Below, one piece after another: positions 21,015 to 30,034 of a DNA stretch of 64,000 nucleotides (positions are counted from its first letter, which is position 1; every line of letters begins with the position of its first letter). This DNA is from Defluviitalea raffinosedens. Its GTDB lineage: Bacteria > Bacillota > Clostridia > Lachnospirales > Defluviitaleaceae. The notes beneath the pieces are model-generated. The model ran no database searches and was not told the origin of the DNA. It was given only the letters and a program-made list of their open reading frames with translations. The position numbers were made by a program, and so were the translations under genes. Where the stretch lies: contig NZ_JAFBEP010000004.1 of assembly GCF_016908775.1 (NCBI RefSeq), positions 124,001 to 188,000 of the forward strand. The letters are read 5' to 3'.

Positions 21015-21168
21015 CTTTCTTCGATTTATTTTCAACCTTTAATTTATCTGTTTGAGGAACCAGTTCTTTAGATGCTTCTTCGTTGCAATGAGTACATTCT
21101 TTTAAAGCAAGATAAGCCTCTATATTTCCTGTTTTTTGAAAAACATCCCAAAAAATTTTTTCAAGCAT
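21007..21168 (-). CDS. yqzL: YqzL family small protein
   Basis: A 53-codon frame begins MLEKIFWDVFQKTGNIEAYL, which matches the short YqzL family normally found directly upstream of recO in Firmicutes. The C-terminal part is extended relative to Bacillus and carries a CTHC pair (ECTHCNEE). The ATG at 21168 is preceded by a GGGGGGA site. The 3' end overlaps recO by 8 nt. Function is unknown. Confidence 0.82.
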   Translation of the reverse strand: MLEKIFWDVFQKTGNIEAYLALKECTHCNEEASKELVPQTDKLKVENKSKKDE

Positions 21169-21270
21169 ATCGAGTCCCCCTATTTTAGATTTGTATTATT
21201 AGGGTATCCTCTTAGCTTGTTTATATACTGCAAAAAACTTACCAGTGTTACATCCCTTGACAAAATACTA

Positions 21271-22626
21271 TTAAATTCCTGCCATTAATTTTACTAATGT
21301 AAAGTAAATGATGTTTCCTGTAATATCTATCGTTGTTGAAATAAATGGTGCTGAAGCAACCGCAGGATCAATACCAATGTTCTTAAAAATCAGCGGAGCC
21401 AATGTTCCTATCGTAGAAGCAGTTAACATATTAGCGGCCATAGAAATCCCTACAACTGGTCCTAATTGGGGCTGCGAAAAAACGATGCCAGCAACCAGAC
21501 TCGTTGCAAGGCCACAAATGGCTCCAATAAATATACCAACTAACGCTTCTCTTAATAAATTTTTTGAAATTTCCTTGCTGTTAATTCTTCCGGTTGCAAT
21601 TCCTCGTACAGTCAATGTAGAAGATTGAGTACCGATGTTTCCACCCATTCCCGTTAAAGCCGGCATGAATTTTACTAATGCGGCATTTTGGCTGATTTGA
21701 CTTTCAAACCCTGTAATAACTGCCCCAGTAATAAAACTTCCTGCCAAGGTAACCATCAACCATGGCAGTCTTGATTTTACAGAAGATACCAGATGACTGG
21801 CAGTACTGTCATTTTCATCGTATTCAACTTCGCCAGTACCTGCAATCCTGAAAATATCTTCCGTCGCTTCTTCTTCAATAACATCCAGAATATCATCTAC
21901 TGTAATAATTCCTTGAAGAATAGTTTCATTGTCCACAACAGGTATGGCAAGCAAGTCATATTTCGCTACTGCTTTAGCAACTTCTTCCTGGTCCATATTA
22001 ACATTTACATAGATGACATTACTTTGCATAACCTCAGACACAAGTCGGTCTGGTTTGCTCATTATAATTTCCCTAAGAGACAAAACACCTACTAAAGTAC
22101 CAATATAGTCTGTTACGTAGACGTAATAGATCGTTTCTGCTTCACTTTCCATGTTTCGTAGTGCTTCTATTGCCTGACTTATGGTCATATCTTCTCTAAC
22201 AGAGACAAATTCGGTGGTCATAATACCACCAGCAGTATCTTCACTGTAGTGCATTAAGTCGCGAATATCTGCAGCATCTTCATGGTCAAATAATTCTATA
22301 ATTTTTGTCTGTTCACTTTCGGATAACTCACCAAGAATATCCGCGACATCATCTAAGGACATTTCATCAAGAATTTCTGTAGTTTTTTCTGCAGTCAAAT
22401 TTTCAAGTATTGCTGCAAAAGTATCTCCGTCTACTTCATTTAAAACTTCTGCTGCTGTGTCATGGGGTAACAGCTTAAATAAATACTTCTGCTCTGACTC
22501 ATTTAAATCGAGCAGTATTTCTGCAATATCAGCTGGATGGAGTTCTTCTATCCTGTATATTAGCTCCTTACTGGCTGAATTCTGAATTAAATTTTTAATC
22601 TCATCCAACAAATTTGGCTGTTCCAT
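21271..22626 (-). CDS. mgtE: Magnesium transporter MgtE
   Basis: The roughly 451-residue protein has the N-terminal magnesium-sensing helical domain (LHPADIAEILLDLNESEQ and similar repeats, about 25-135), two CBS domains (about 140-260, starting MTTEFVSVREDMTISQAI) and a five-helix membrane domain (about 280-451) with PALTGMGGNIGTQSSTLTVRG, the conserved pore motif. It is a gated Mg2+ channel. The start is placed at the ATG at 22626 with GGGGTGAG upstream; a GTG nine bases earlier is less well placed. It sits between era and yqzL-recO, an insertion in the usual order. No M-box riboswitch is seen upstream. Confidence 0.94.
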   Translation of the reverse strand: MEQPNLLDEIKNLIQNSASKELIYRIEELHPADIAEILLDLNESEQKYLFKLLPHDTAAEVLNEVDGDTFAAILENLTAEKTTEILDEMSLDDVADILGELSESEQTKIIELFDHEDAADIRDLMHYSEDTAGGIMTTEFVSVREDMTISQAIEALRNMESEAETIYYVYVTDYIGTLVGVLSLREIIMSKPDRLVSEVMQSNVIYVNVNMDQEEVAKAVAKYDLLAIPVVDNETILQGIITVDDILDVIEEEATEDIFRIAGTGEVEYDENDSTASHLVSSVKSRLPWLMVTLAGSFITGAVITGFESQISQNAALVKFMPALTGMGGNIGTQSSTLTVRGIATGRINSKEISKNLLREALVGIFIGAICGLATSLVAGIVFSQPQLGPVVGISMAANMLTASTIGTLAPLIFKNIGIDPAVASAPFISTTIDITGNIIYFTLVKLMAGI

Positions 22627-22685
22627 TTTTCTCACCCCACTTCATTGCGTCTACGATTTTATTGTAATATAGAGACTATTCATTT

Positions 22686-23597
22686 TCAAATAGATTTTGG
22701 ATCGAATCCGAAATTTTTTAATAAGAAATCGTCATCTCTCCAGTTCTTTTTGACTTTCACCCATAGCTCAAGGAAAACTTTAGAACCTAACAACCTTTCT
22801 ATATCGATTCTTGATCTGCTGCCAATTTGCTTTAACATAGAACCTTGCTTACCAATAACAATTGCCTTATGAGAATCCCTTTCACAATATATTACTGCAT
22901 TGATATCAACAATATCCTGATCTTCCCTTTTCTTCATGCTTTCAATTTCGACTGCAATGCCATGGGGAATTTCCTGTTGCAGTAAATGTAAAGCCTTCTC
23001 CCGAATCAATTCTGCTACCAGTTGTTTTTCTGGCTGATCTGTAATCATATCAGCAGGAAAGTACTGAGGGCCTTTAGGAAGTCTTTCACGAATAACATCA
23101 AGAAGCCTGTCACAATTTTCTCCTGTAAAGGCAGATATAGGAATGATTTCAGCAAAGTTATATACATTTTTATAAGCTTCAATGACTTCTAACAGAGCTT
23201 GCTTCTCCACAGTATCAATTTTGTTAATCACTAAAATAACAGGCGTCTTTACCTTTTGAAGTTCGGAGATCACATAACGATCCCCTTGTCCTATATGGGG
23301 AGTCGGTTCTACCAACATAAGTACAATATCCACTTCATTCAAGGTAGTTTCCGCTACTTTTACCATATAGTGCCCAAGCTTATGTTTTGGTTTATGAATA
23401 CCTGGAGTATCAATAAATACCACTTGAAAATCATCTCTGGTCAAAATACTTTGGATTCTGTTTCTGGTCGTTTGAGGTTTATCCGACATAATCGCTATTT
23501 TTTCACCCACCAGGTGATTCATGAGAGTAGATTTTCCTACATTGGGCCTTCCTATAATTGTTACAAATCCTGAACGAAATTCTGATTTCAAGTTCAT
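22686..23597 (-). CDS. era: GTPase Era
   Basis: The 303-residue GTPase has G1 GRPNVGKST (about 17-25), the G2 region KPQTTRNRIQ, G3 DTPGIHKPKH, G4 NKID (about 126) and a C-terminal KH domain with AVIYCERDSHKAIVIGKQGSMLKQIG. Era binds 16S rRNA and is needed for 30S maturation. The gene belongs to the conserved ybeY-cdd-era-recO string, but here it is separated from cdd by the opposite-strand cotJ operon, so it must have its own promoter within 23598-23780. Confidence 0.96.
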   Translation of the reverse strand: MNLKSEFRSGFVTIIGRPNVGKSTLMNHLVGEKIAIMSDKPQTTRNRIQSILTRDDFQVVFIDTPGIHKPKHKLGHYMVKVAETTLNEVDIVLMLVEPTPHIGQGDRYVISELQKVKTPVILVINKIDTVEKQALLEVIEAYKNVYNFAEIIPISAFTGENCDRLLDVIRERLPKGPQYFPADMITDQPEKQLVAELIREKALHLLQQEIPHGIAVEIESMKKREDQDIVDINAVIYCERDSHKAIVIGKQGSMLKQIGSRSRIDIERLLGSKVFLELWVKVKKNWRDDDFLLKNFGFDPKSI

Positions 23598-23719
23598 TCC
23601 TCCTTTTAATCTATATCAATAGTATGGCTTATATCTTTTTTTAAATAGCATATTAAATTTAATATATAATCTTTGATTTGACAAGAAAATTGAAATACTT
23701 CTACTGAATAAAAGATACA

Positions 23720-23750
23720 GCATATTCACTCACATTTATTACCATAAATG
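23720..23750 (+). promoter_or_regulatory. Possible sporulation (sigma-E-like) promoter of cotJABC
   Basis: GCATATT (23720-23726) and CATAAATG (23743-23750), separated by 16 bases, resemble the sigma-E pattern of an ATATT-containing -35 and a CATA-starting -10. Bacillus cotJ is sigma-E dependent. The match is partial and the spacing is one base long, so this is a weak call. Confidence 0.35.
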
Positions 23751-23792
23751 TATAAAATATATAAAAAATGATTTTAAAGGAGTGCATGCAGA

Positions 23793-23984
23793 ATGAATAT
23801 GCCTAATCCTAAGCATATGCCAAAACATATTCCCATGCCTATGTATATGCCAAAAGATGTTAAACTGGCAAGAGCTTACGTTCCTGATCAACCCTATGAA
23901 CGCTTATTCCCGCTAAATGAAGCTTTAATGAAAGGTACCCTTTTCGCTAATCTTTATCAACCATATAATAGGAAAAATCAGTGA
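23793..23984 (+). CDS. cotJA: Spore coat protein CotJA
   Basis: The 63-residue, Met/Pro-rich protein (KHMPKHIPMPMYMPKD) ends with LARAYVPDQPYERLFPLNEALMKGTLFANLYQPY, the conserved CotJA motif. It is an inner spore-coat component made in the mother cell. AAAGGAG precedes the ATG. It is the first gene of cotJABC, which runs opposite to its neighbours era and cdd. Confidence 0.92.
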   Translation: MNMPNPKHMPKHIPMPMYMPKDVKLARAYVPDQPYERLFPLNEALMKGTLFANLYQPYNRKNQ

Positions 23985-23997
23985 AGGAGGTCACCCT

Positions 23998-24297
23998 ATG
24001 GACATGAATCGCGAGCAATTAATGCGAAAAATCCAAGAAGTGGAATTTGCAGTCATTGATATTAACTTATTTTTAGATACCCATCCCACACATCAACAAG
24101 CACTTATGGATTTTAATAAACTTACCCAGGAATTAATGAATTTAAAAATGATGTATGAACGACAATATGGCCCACTAACCAATTTTGGATATGCTCCAAG
24201 CCAATATCCGTGGCAATGGATAGAATCTCCTTGGCCTTGGGAAGATGAGTATACATGTAAGGAGGATATGCCATGTGGATTTATGAAAAGAAGTTAG
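23998..24297 (+). CDS. cotJB: Spore coat protein CotJB
   Basis: The 99-residue protein has the CotJB pattern: REQLMRKIQEVEFAVIDINLFLDTHPTHQQAL near the N-terminus and an aromatic C-terminal half (YPWQWIESPWPWEDE). It has a GGAGG site, follows cotJA by 13 nt and overlaps cotJC by 25 nt, so the three are translated as a unit. Confidence 0.92.
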   Translation: MDMNREQLMRKIQEVEFAVIDINLFLDTHPTHQQALMDFNKLTQELMNLKMMYERQYGPLTNFGYAPSQYPWQWIESPWPWEDEYTCKEDMPCGFMKRS

Positions 24298-24845
24298 AAT
24301 ATCCTGTAAAAGTTAGTACCTGCAACCCTGCTCTTGCAGCCATGATCATAGAGCAATTTGGCGGTGCAGATGGAGAATTGGCTGCTTCTCTAAGATATCT
24401 TACTCAAAGGTGGACAATGCCAACCAATCAGGCAAAGGCAATACTTACAGATATTGGTACAGAAGAACTTGCCCATTGGGAGATGATTGGAACGATTGTT
24501 TATCAACTTACTAAAGACCTTCCTGAATCTAAAATTGTTGGAACCCCTTTCGAACAACACTATGTAAATCATGGACTTGATCTGTATCCTCACGATGCAT
24601 CAGGAGTTCAATTTAGTGCAAAATATTTTAACGCAAAAGGCGATCCGATTGCTAATCTTCATGAAAATATGGCTGCTGAGCAAAAGGCTAGAGCCACATA
24701 TGAACATTTAATCAACATCAGCGATGATCCAGGAGTAATTGATGCCCTACGATTCCTTCGTCAAAGAGAAGTTGTCCACTTCCAGAGATTTGGAGAAGCA
24801 TTAAGAATCGTTCAAGAATATCAAGATTCTAAAAAAATCTTTTAA
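24273..24845 (+). CDS. cotJC: Spore coat protein CotJC, manganese-catalase family
   Basis: The 190-residue protein belongs to the Mn-catalase/CotJC family: GGADGELAASLRYLTQRW, DIGTEELAHWEMIGTIVYQL with Glu/His metal ligands, ENMAAEQKARATYEHLI, and FLRQREVVHFQRFGEAL supplying a second EVVHF ligand set. It may detoxify peroxide in the spore coat. GGAGG lies inside the end of cotJB. A terminator follows directly. Confidence 0.93.
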   Translation: MWIYEKKLEYPVKVSTCNPALAAMIIEQFGGADGELAASLRYLTQRWTMPTNQAKAILTDIGTEELAHWEMIGTIVYQLTKDLPESKIVGTPFEQHYVNHGLDLYPHDASGVQFSAKYFNAKGDPIANLHENMAAEQKARATYEHLINISDDPGVIDALRFLRQREVVHFQRFGEALRIVQEYQDSKKIF

Positions 24846-24870
24846 AAAGCCCTGCCTCGGCAGAGCTTTT
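24844..24870. terminator. Terminator shared by convergent cotJC and cdd
   Basis: AAAAGCCCTGCC pairs with CAGAGCTTTT through one mismatch around a short loop, flanked by an A-run on the left and a T-run on the right. It is located exactly between the two convergent stops. Confidence 0.7.
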
Positions 24871-25262
24871 TACTTTATATCTTGTCCGGTAAAAGCAAAG
24901 GGTAGGATCTCTTCCGTTTTATAGATCCTGTATTCTCCTTTGCTATTCCCTAATATAATTTCTCCATCCCTCATAAATTCAGCAATAACCTGCCTGCAGA
25001 TTCCACAGGGATAAGTAAAATCCCCTGAGCTGCTTACTATGGCTATAGCCTTGATATTTTTTTCTCCTTCGGATACTGCCTTAAAAATAGCAGTTCGCTC
25101 GGCACAATTGGTTGCACCATAGGAGGCGTTTTCTATGTTGCAACCAGTAAAAAACTCTCCTTTTTCTGTTAAAACTGCTGCTCCGACTTTAAAATTGGAA
25201 TATGGAACATAAGCTTTTTCCCTAGCCTCTTCAGCCTTTTTAATCAATTCTCTGTAATCCAT
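24870..25262 (-). CDS. cdd: Cytidine deaminase
   Basis: The 130-residue small tetrameric-type cytidine deaminase has the zinc site Cys-Ala-Glu-Arg (NCAERTAIF, about residues 52-60) with the catalytic Glu, and PCGICRQVIAEF (about 85-96) supplying two Cys ligands. SNFKVGAAVLT is the substrate-binding strand. It salvages cytidine and deoxycytidine to uridines. It starts 2 nt after the DUF3048 gene in the era-region operon. Confidence 0.95.
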   Translation of the reverse strand: MDYRELIKKAEEAREKAYVPYSNFKVGAAVLTEKGEFFTGCNIENASYGATNCAERTAIFKAVSEGEKNIKAIAIVSSSGDFTYPCGICRQVIAEFMRDGEIILGNSKGEYRIYKTEEILPFAFTGQDIK

Positions 25263-25264
25263 AT

Positions 25265-26377
25265 TTACTCCTCCATTTCGTGTGCAGAAAGAAGTTCTAC
25301 GTCTTTATTCATTGGAAAAACGCATACCCATGTTTTTCCCTTATTCATTTTCAATACAGTCCCATTTTCATTTAAAAAAGAAGTTGGAGATTGATGAGAT
25401 TTTTTAGACCATGTAAGGGGAACTGCCTTACCATTGGTAATGTATAGCCCAGTTCCTTTGCCAACTAATTCCACTTCTTTTCTTCCCGCGGTATCTTTAG
25501 GTATAGGATATATTGGCGCAAACTGTACAATAATGTTTTTAACAGTTAATTGCTCATTATTTTCGATATCAATATGAGGCTCTCCAAATTGATATCTCTT
25601 ATATAAATTAGTATCCTTGTCAAATCGAAACTCCGATACTTGGTAACTAGAAAAAGGTAAAAGCACTACTTCTGCAACCTGCCCTTTTGAAGGTGTAATT
25701 TCTTCCTCTAAGAAGTGGAACACCGGCTCAAGATCCTTTCTTTTTTCTTTATCATACCCTACCATATCCCATGCCTTTAAAATTTTCTCGGCATTGGTGT
25801 AAGCACTATGCTCTTTCATTCCTGGCTTATTATATCTTTCCGGATCTCTCCAAAACATTACTTCATCTAAATAAGATATTCCTTCCAAATGTGAAACATT
25901 CCATTCTTCAAAGGCTTTCTCAGCCTGTGGACTTCTTCCGTAATGGACAAATATTGCATCATGATCCAGGGCAAAGTCTAAATAATAATGTCTTGCACTA
26001 CGAACAGGCCCTATTTTTTTAGCATCGAAATCTTGAAATACCGCCATAAGTCGTGTAATTTCGCCTTCCACTAAAGTTTCATAAATAATATCTGCCTGAG
26101 AAATACCACTTTGCGGAAGAGCCTTTTTTAAATTATTAATCATAACAGCCACCGGTCTTCTTTTTGCTACCTCTTCATCAATCCACAATCCTGTCAGGGG
26201 ATTGATTGCTTTTCCTTCAGTAGAAATTTTCTCTTCTTCTAAAATATTGTCGTTTTGCATTGATTCTGAATCCTGGTAATCTTGGGTATCCAATGAAGTC
26301 TTTTGATTACAGCCAACAAGTAGAAATAATATCAAAAGCATTCCGATAATGGAAGCCAAAAACTGATATTTCCTCAT
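25265..26377 (-). CDS. DUF3048 domain-containing lipoprotein
   Basis: The roughly 370-residue protein has a lipoprotein signal peptide (lipobox LLVGC, Cys about residue 22) and the DUF3048 N-terminal and C-terminal domains: NPLTGLWIDEEVAKRRPVAVMINN, LPQSGISQADIIYETLVEGEITRLMAVFQD and VGPVRSARHYYLDFA-like motifs. Members are exported proteins of unknown function (YerB in Bacillus). The start is the ATG at 26377 preceded by GGGGGGAT. Its position between ybeY and cdd is an insertion relative to Bacillus. Confidence 0.88.
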   Translation of the reverse strand: MRKYQFLASIIGMLLILFLLVGCNQKTSLDTQDYQDSESMQNDNILEEEKISTEGKAINPLTGLWIDEEVAKRRPVAVMINNLKKALPQSGISQADIIYETLVEGEITRLMAVFQDFDAKKIGPVRSARHYYLDFALDHDAIFVHYGRSPQAEKAFEEWNVSHLEGISYLDEVMFWRDPERYNKPGMKEHSAYTNAEKILKAWDMVGYDKEKRKDLEPVFHFLEEEITPSKGQVAEVVLLPFSSYQVSEFRFDKDTNLYKRYQFGEPHIDIENNEQLTVKNIIVQFAPIYPIPKDTAGRKEVELVGKGTGLYITNGKAVPLTWSKKSHQSPTSFLNENGTVLKMNKGKTWVCVFPMNKDVELLSAHEMEE

Positions 26378-26398
26378 TTTATCCCCCCAAACGGACAA

Positions 26399-26908
26399 TC
26401 ATCTGCTGAGTCCCACAGTCTGCAATACTTTCTCCTGCTTTTCAAACATTATTTTTTCTTCATCTTCCTCCATATGATCATAACCCATTAAATGAAACAT
26501 ACTGTGGGATACTAAAAAACCAATTTCTCTTTCAAGAGAATGATTGTATTCTTTAGATTGTTCGATTGCTTTATCAATTGAAATGATAATATCTCCAAGC
26601 ATTAAATCCCCTGTTTCGGGATTTATGTATTCTTCCAAACCTTCTAACGAAAAAGAATCGTTTTCCCCAGCTGTCGTTGAATCTTCAAACTCCAGCAGAG
26701 GGAAGGAAAGTACGTCTGTAGGTCTGTCAATATTTCTAAATTCTTTATTGATTGCTTGTATTTCATTATTATCCACAAAAGTAATGCTTACTTCAACATC
26801 AAGAGGGTATTTTTCCACCTTAAGCGCTTGCACTATGATCTCTTGAATCAATTGCTTCATTTTCTCGCTCAACTGGAATGATGTTTTGTTTTCCATCCAA
26901 ATCTTCAT
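26399..26908 (-). CDS. ybeY: Endoribonuclease/rRNA maturation factor YbeY
   Basis: The roughly 169-residue protein ends with the zinc motif HSMFHLMGYDHMEEDE (His-x3-His-x5-His) and has the upstream motif NIDRPTDVLSFPL. It is a metal-dependent endoribonuclease acting in 16S rRNA 3' maturation and ribosome quality control. The start is placed at the ATG at 26908 (MKIWMENKTSFQL) with GGAGG nine bases upstream. This puts the first 89 bases inside the 3' end of pgpH in another frame. A short acidic insert (FEDSTTAGENDSFSLEGLEE) is present in the middle. Confidence 0.93.
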   Translation of the reverse strand: MKIWMENKTSFQLSEKMKQLIQEIIVQALKVEKYPLDVEVSITFVDNNEIQAINKEFRNIDRPTDVLSFPLLEFEDSTTAGENDSFSLEGLEEYINPETGDLMLGDIIISIDKAIEQSKEYNHSLEREIGFLVSHSMFHLMGYDHMEEDEEKIMFEKQEKVLQTVGLSR

Positions 26909-29045
26909 TATTTTTATCCTCCGTCCCATCAGGGTATTTGATTCTCTCATGGTACATTCCATTAAATACTTTCATAAAAGCTTGTACAATTGTCTCCAAA
27001 TCTTTTATTGTAAGGTTACTGTCATCCAACTGTCCTTCATCCAATTTATTTTTAATGAGTTTTCTCACAAGCTCCTCAGTTTTTTCACTGATTTTTTCAT
27101 GGGGATTCATTGAACGCACTGCTGCTTCTACTGTATCCGCAAGCATAATTAATGCTGCTTCTTTAGATTGAGGAATAGGCCCTTCATAACAAAATGCTTC
27201 TTTGGATATCGATTCACTTGAATTGATTTTTGCCGCTTTATAATAAAAATATTGGGTAAAGGTTGTGCCGTGATGCTGTGCAATCATATCCTTTACAGCT
27301 CTTGGCAATTTATTTTCTGTTGCAATTTTTAATCCATTTGTTACATGCTGATGGATAATCTTAGCACTCACCGAAGGTTCCAAATAGTCATGAGGATTGT
27401 CCAAAACCTGATTCTCTTTAAAATATTGAGGATATACAATCTTCCCTATATCATGGTAATAGCCGCCTACTCTGACCAGAAGTGGATTAGCATTGATATC
27501 AGCAGCTGCTGTTTCCGCTAAGTTTGCAACGATTAAACTATGGTAGTATGTCCCCGGTGCTTCAATTAGAAGTCTTTTCAATAAAGGTTGCTCAGGATTC
27601 GTCAATTCTAACAACTTGATGGGAGTTACAACATCAAAGGCCACTTCCCAGAAAGGTAAGCTTCCTACAGTGATAATAACCCATAATACTCCACTGATAA
27701 AAGCATATAAACTATGAGAAAGCAATTCAATTGAATTTGCCCCATTCAAAAACAGTTCCAGACTTATGATGGCTATACCATTCAATAATCCTGCCAAAAT
27801 ACCTACCCATAAAATTCGATTTCTCTTATATGTGTTCATTACTAATATAGAAAAAATCGTACCCACTATAAAGAAAAATAATATGAAATCCAAACTTTCT
27901 TTATTGATTAAAGCTCCAATAATTGTAATACAACCATTTAAAAGAATTCCCAGTCTTACATCCAAAAGAATGGATAGCAACATTCCTGCAATGGGAATAG
28001 GAACCCAGGAAAAATTAAAAGGTGCCATAAACTTAATCATAAGAAGACTAATTGAATATATTGAAAACAGCAAAAGCATCTCTTTTCTACTGTCTATGAT
28101 AGACTTATTAAAAGTCCAAATATAAGTATAGATAAAACTATGAAGCAAGCAAATGAGCAATATGGCTCCAAAATATCTTATGGACTCTTCTTTAAAATCT
28201 GCTTTAATAAAACCAAGACTTTCTAATATTTGATAAGCTTCTTCAGTAATGATTTCTCCTTCATCAACAATTTTCTGCCCCGGAAGAACTTTAACAGGTT
28301 CAACTTTAGATAATTTCTCCTCAAGCATTTTTTGAGTTGCGATCTCATCTATAGTCATATTAGGCTTGATCACAGAAGATACTATATCATATCCTAGCGT
28401 TTGAATGTCTTGGTCTAAATTAAGACTTTCAAATTGCTCCTTTACATCCAAAATACTTTTTGTCTTTGTTTCTTCTCTGATTCCTATACTAAATGCTGAC
28501 TGAGTAATATCCAAACAAAGTTTTTTTAGCTCCAAAATCTCTTTCGAATTCATTTGGATCAGTCGTTCAAATTGCGCATCCGATAAAGGAATTGGCGATT
28601 GCTTCTGCAAATTGTCTATTTGCTCTTTTTTAAATATTTCATTTTGCTCATCTATTTCCTCTAAAACACTTTGATCTTCTTTTCCATCGGATTCATCTGT
28701 TATTAAATCCACATCTGTTTGATGACCCCCCTCTTTTTGCTCTGCTAAATATTCTTGTGTTTCCTTAACTTTATTAAAAAGCAATTCTATTTTATCTTCT
28801 GCCTGTTTTTCTATTTGCGGTTCCTGCTTATATAAAGGTTCAATTTGCTTTCTTACTTCTTCTCTCTTTTTTTCTGTAGCCAATTTATTTTCTATTTCTC
28901 TTGGTGAAGTAAAACGTTTGGGTGCTATGGCGCCTACTTTAATGTCTTCTATGGTTTGAAAATATTCACCGGTTAAAATAGCAGTGCAAGTCAATACAAA
29001 GGAAAGAATAACCAGTATGATCCTTAATGCACGCCCCCTGTTCAA
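26820..29045 (-). CDS. pgpH: PgpH/YqfF 7TM-HD family phosphohydrolase (c-di-AMP phosphodiesterase)
   Basis: The 741-residue protein has one N-terminal membrane helix (about 8-28), a long extracytoplasmic 7TMR-HDED region (about 30-285), seven membrane helices (about 285-480) and a cytoplasmic HD domain with YHSLIVANLAETAAA and GGYYHDIGKIVYPQYF. Homologues hydrolyse c-di-AMP in Listeria and Bacillus. The C-terminal tail after the HD domain is charged, and its last 89 coding bases overlap the ybeY start. It lies between phoH and ybeY as in most Firmicutes. Confidence 0.92.
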   Translation of the reverse strand: MNRGRALRIILVILSFVLTCTAILTGEYFQTIEDIKVGAIAPKRFTSPREIENKLATEKKREEVRKQIEPLYKQEPQIEKQAEDKIELLFNKVKETQEYLAEQKEGGHQTDVDLITDESDGKEDQSVLEEIDEQNEIFKKEQIDNLQKQSPIPLSDAQFERLIQMNSKEILELKKLCLDITQSAFSIGIREETKTKSILDVKEQFESLNLDQDIQTLGYDIVSSVIKPNMTIDEIATQKMLEEKLSKVEPVKVLPGQKIVDEGEIITEEAYQILESLGFIKADFKEESIRYFGAILLICLLHSFIYTYIWTFNKSIIDSRKEMLLLFSIYSISLLMIKFMAPFNFSWVPIPIAGMLLSILLDVRLGILLNGCITIIGALINKESLDFILFFFIVGTIFSILVMNTYKRNRILWVGILAGLLNGIAIISLELFLNGANSIELLSHSLYAFISGVLWVIITVGSLPFWEVAFDVVTPIKLLELTNPEQPLLKRLLIEAPGTYYHSLIVANLAETAAADINANPLLVRVGGYYHDIGKIVYPQYFKENQVLDNPHDYLEPSVSAKIIHQHVTNGLKIATENKLPRAVKDMIAQHHGTTFTQYFYYKAAKINSSESISKEAFCYEGPIPQSKEAALIMLADTVEAAVRSMNPHEKISEKTEELVRKLIKNKLDEGQLDDSNLTIKDLETIVQAFMKVFNGMYHERIKYPDGTEDKNNEDLDGKQNIIPVERENEAIDSRDHSASA

Positions 29046-29062
29046 TAATATCCTCCTATCAT

Positions 29063-30034
29063 TTATCTCTTTGTCTCTTTTTTATTTTCATATTTTTCAT
29101 AAGCCTGAATAATTCTCTGCACCAATGGATGTCTTACTACATCGTTCTTTGATAACATTGAAATCCCAATTCCCTCAACATTTTTTAGTATTTTTAATGC
29201 TTCTGTAAGTCCAGACTTTTTCCCTAAAGGAAGATCGACTTGGGTTACATCTCCTGTTATAACAGCCTTAGATCCAAATCCTATACGGGTCAGAAACATT
29301 TTCATCTGCTCTGGAGTCGTATTTTGTGCTTCATCGAGGACAATGAAAGAATTGTCTAAAGTACGTCCACGCATGTATGCCAATGGCGCTACTTCAATAA
29401 TGCCTTTCTCCATATTTTTCAGAAATGTCTCTGCGCCCATTATTTCATACAATGCATCATACAATGGACGTAAATAGGGATCAACTTTGCTTTGCAAATC
29501 TCCGGGAAGAAAACCCAGTTTTTCTCCTGCTTCTATAGCAGGTCTGGTTAAAATAATACGATTCACTTCATTATTTTTTAAAGCCGTTATTGCCATCGCC
29601 ATGGCCAAATACGTCTTACCAGTACCCGCAGGCCCTACGCCAAAAACAACAATATTATTTTTTATCATATCGACATATTTTTTTTGGCCTAATGTTTTAC
29701 TTTTGATCTGTTTCCCATGGGCTGTCATGCAAATAAAGTCTGAATGCAGTTTTTTATATTCTTCCTCCATATTTTCCAGAACTAAAGAAATGATATACTC
29801 GATATTTTGAATGGTAATGAGTTCACCTTTTTGAGCCAAATGAGTCAATTCATTTAAAGTTCTTAGTGCCTGATTAATTTTATTCTCCTCACCAATAACC
29901 TTGATATCCTCTCCTCTATTGACAATTTCTACATCAAAAGTTTTTTCAATTTTTTTAATATTCTCATCAAACTTACCAAATATATTAGAAATGTACTCAG
30001 TTGGTATCTGCAGTATTTTTTCCTTTTGTTCCAT
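29063..30034 (-). CDS. phoH: PhoH family ATPase
   Basis: The roughly 323-residue PhoH-like protein has Walker A GPAGTGKTYLAMAMA (about 138-152) and Walker B FIVLDEAQNTTPEQMKMFLTR. An N-terminal KH-like segment (VNRGEDIKVIGEENKINQALRTL) suggests RNA binding. It is cytoplasmic, with a probable role in RNA metabolism alongside YbeY. The start is the ATG at 30034 with GGAGG upstream, overlapping the yqfD stop by 38 nt. Confidence 0.93.
   Translation of the reverse strand: MEQKEKILQIPTEYISNIFGKFDENIKKIEKTFDVEIVNRGEDIKVIGEENKINQALRTLNELTHLAQKGELITIQNIEYIISLVLENMEEEYKKLHSDFICMTAHGKQIKSKTLGQKKYVDMIKNNIVVFGVGPAGTGKTYLAMAMAITALKNNEVNRIILTRPAIEAGEKLGFLPGDLQSKVDPYLRPLYDALYEIMGAETFLKNMEKGIIEVAPLAYMRGRTLDNSFIVLDEAQNTTPEQMKMFLTRIGFGSKAVITGDVTQVDLPLGKKSGLTEALKILKNVEGIGISMLSKNDVVRHPLVQRIIQAYEKYENKKETKR

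Noticed and set aside
22627-22690. Possible M-box or other riboswitch before mgtE
   Set aside because: Only about 60 bases separate mgtE from era, too few for an M-box, and no conserved core was seen.
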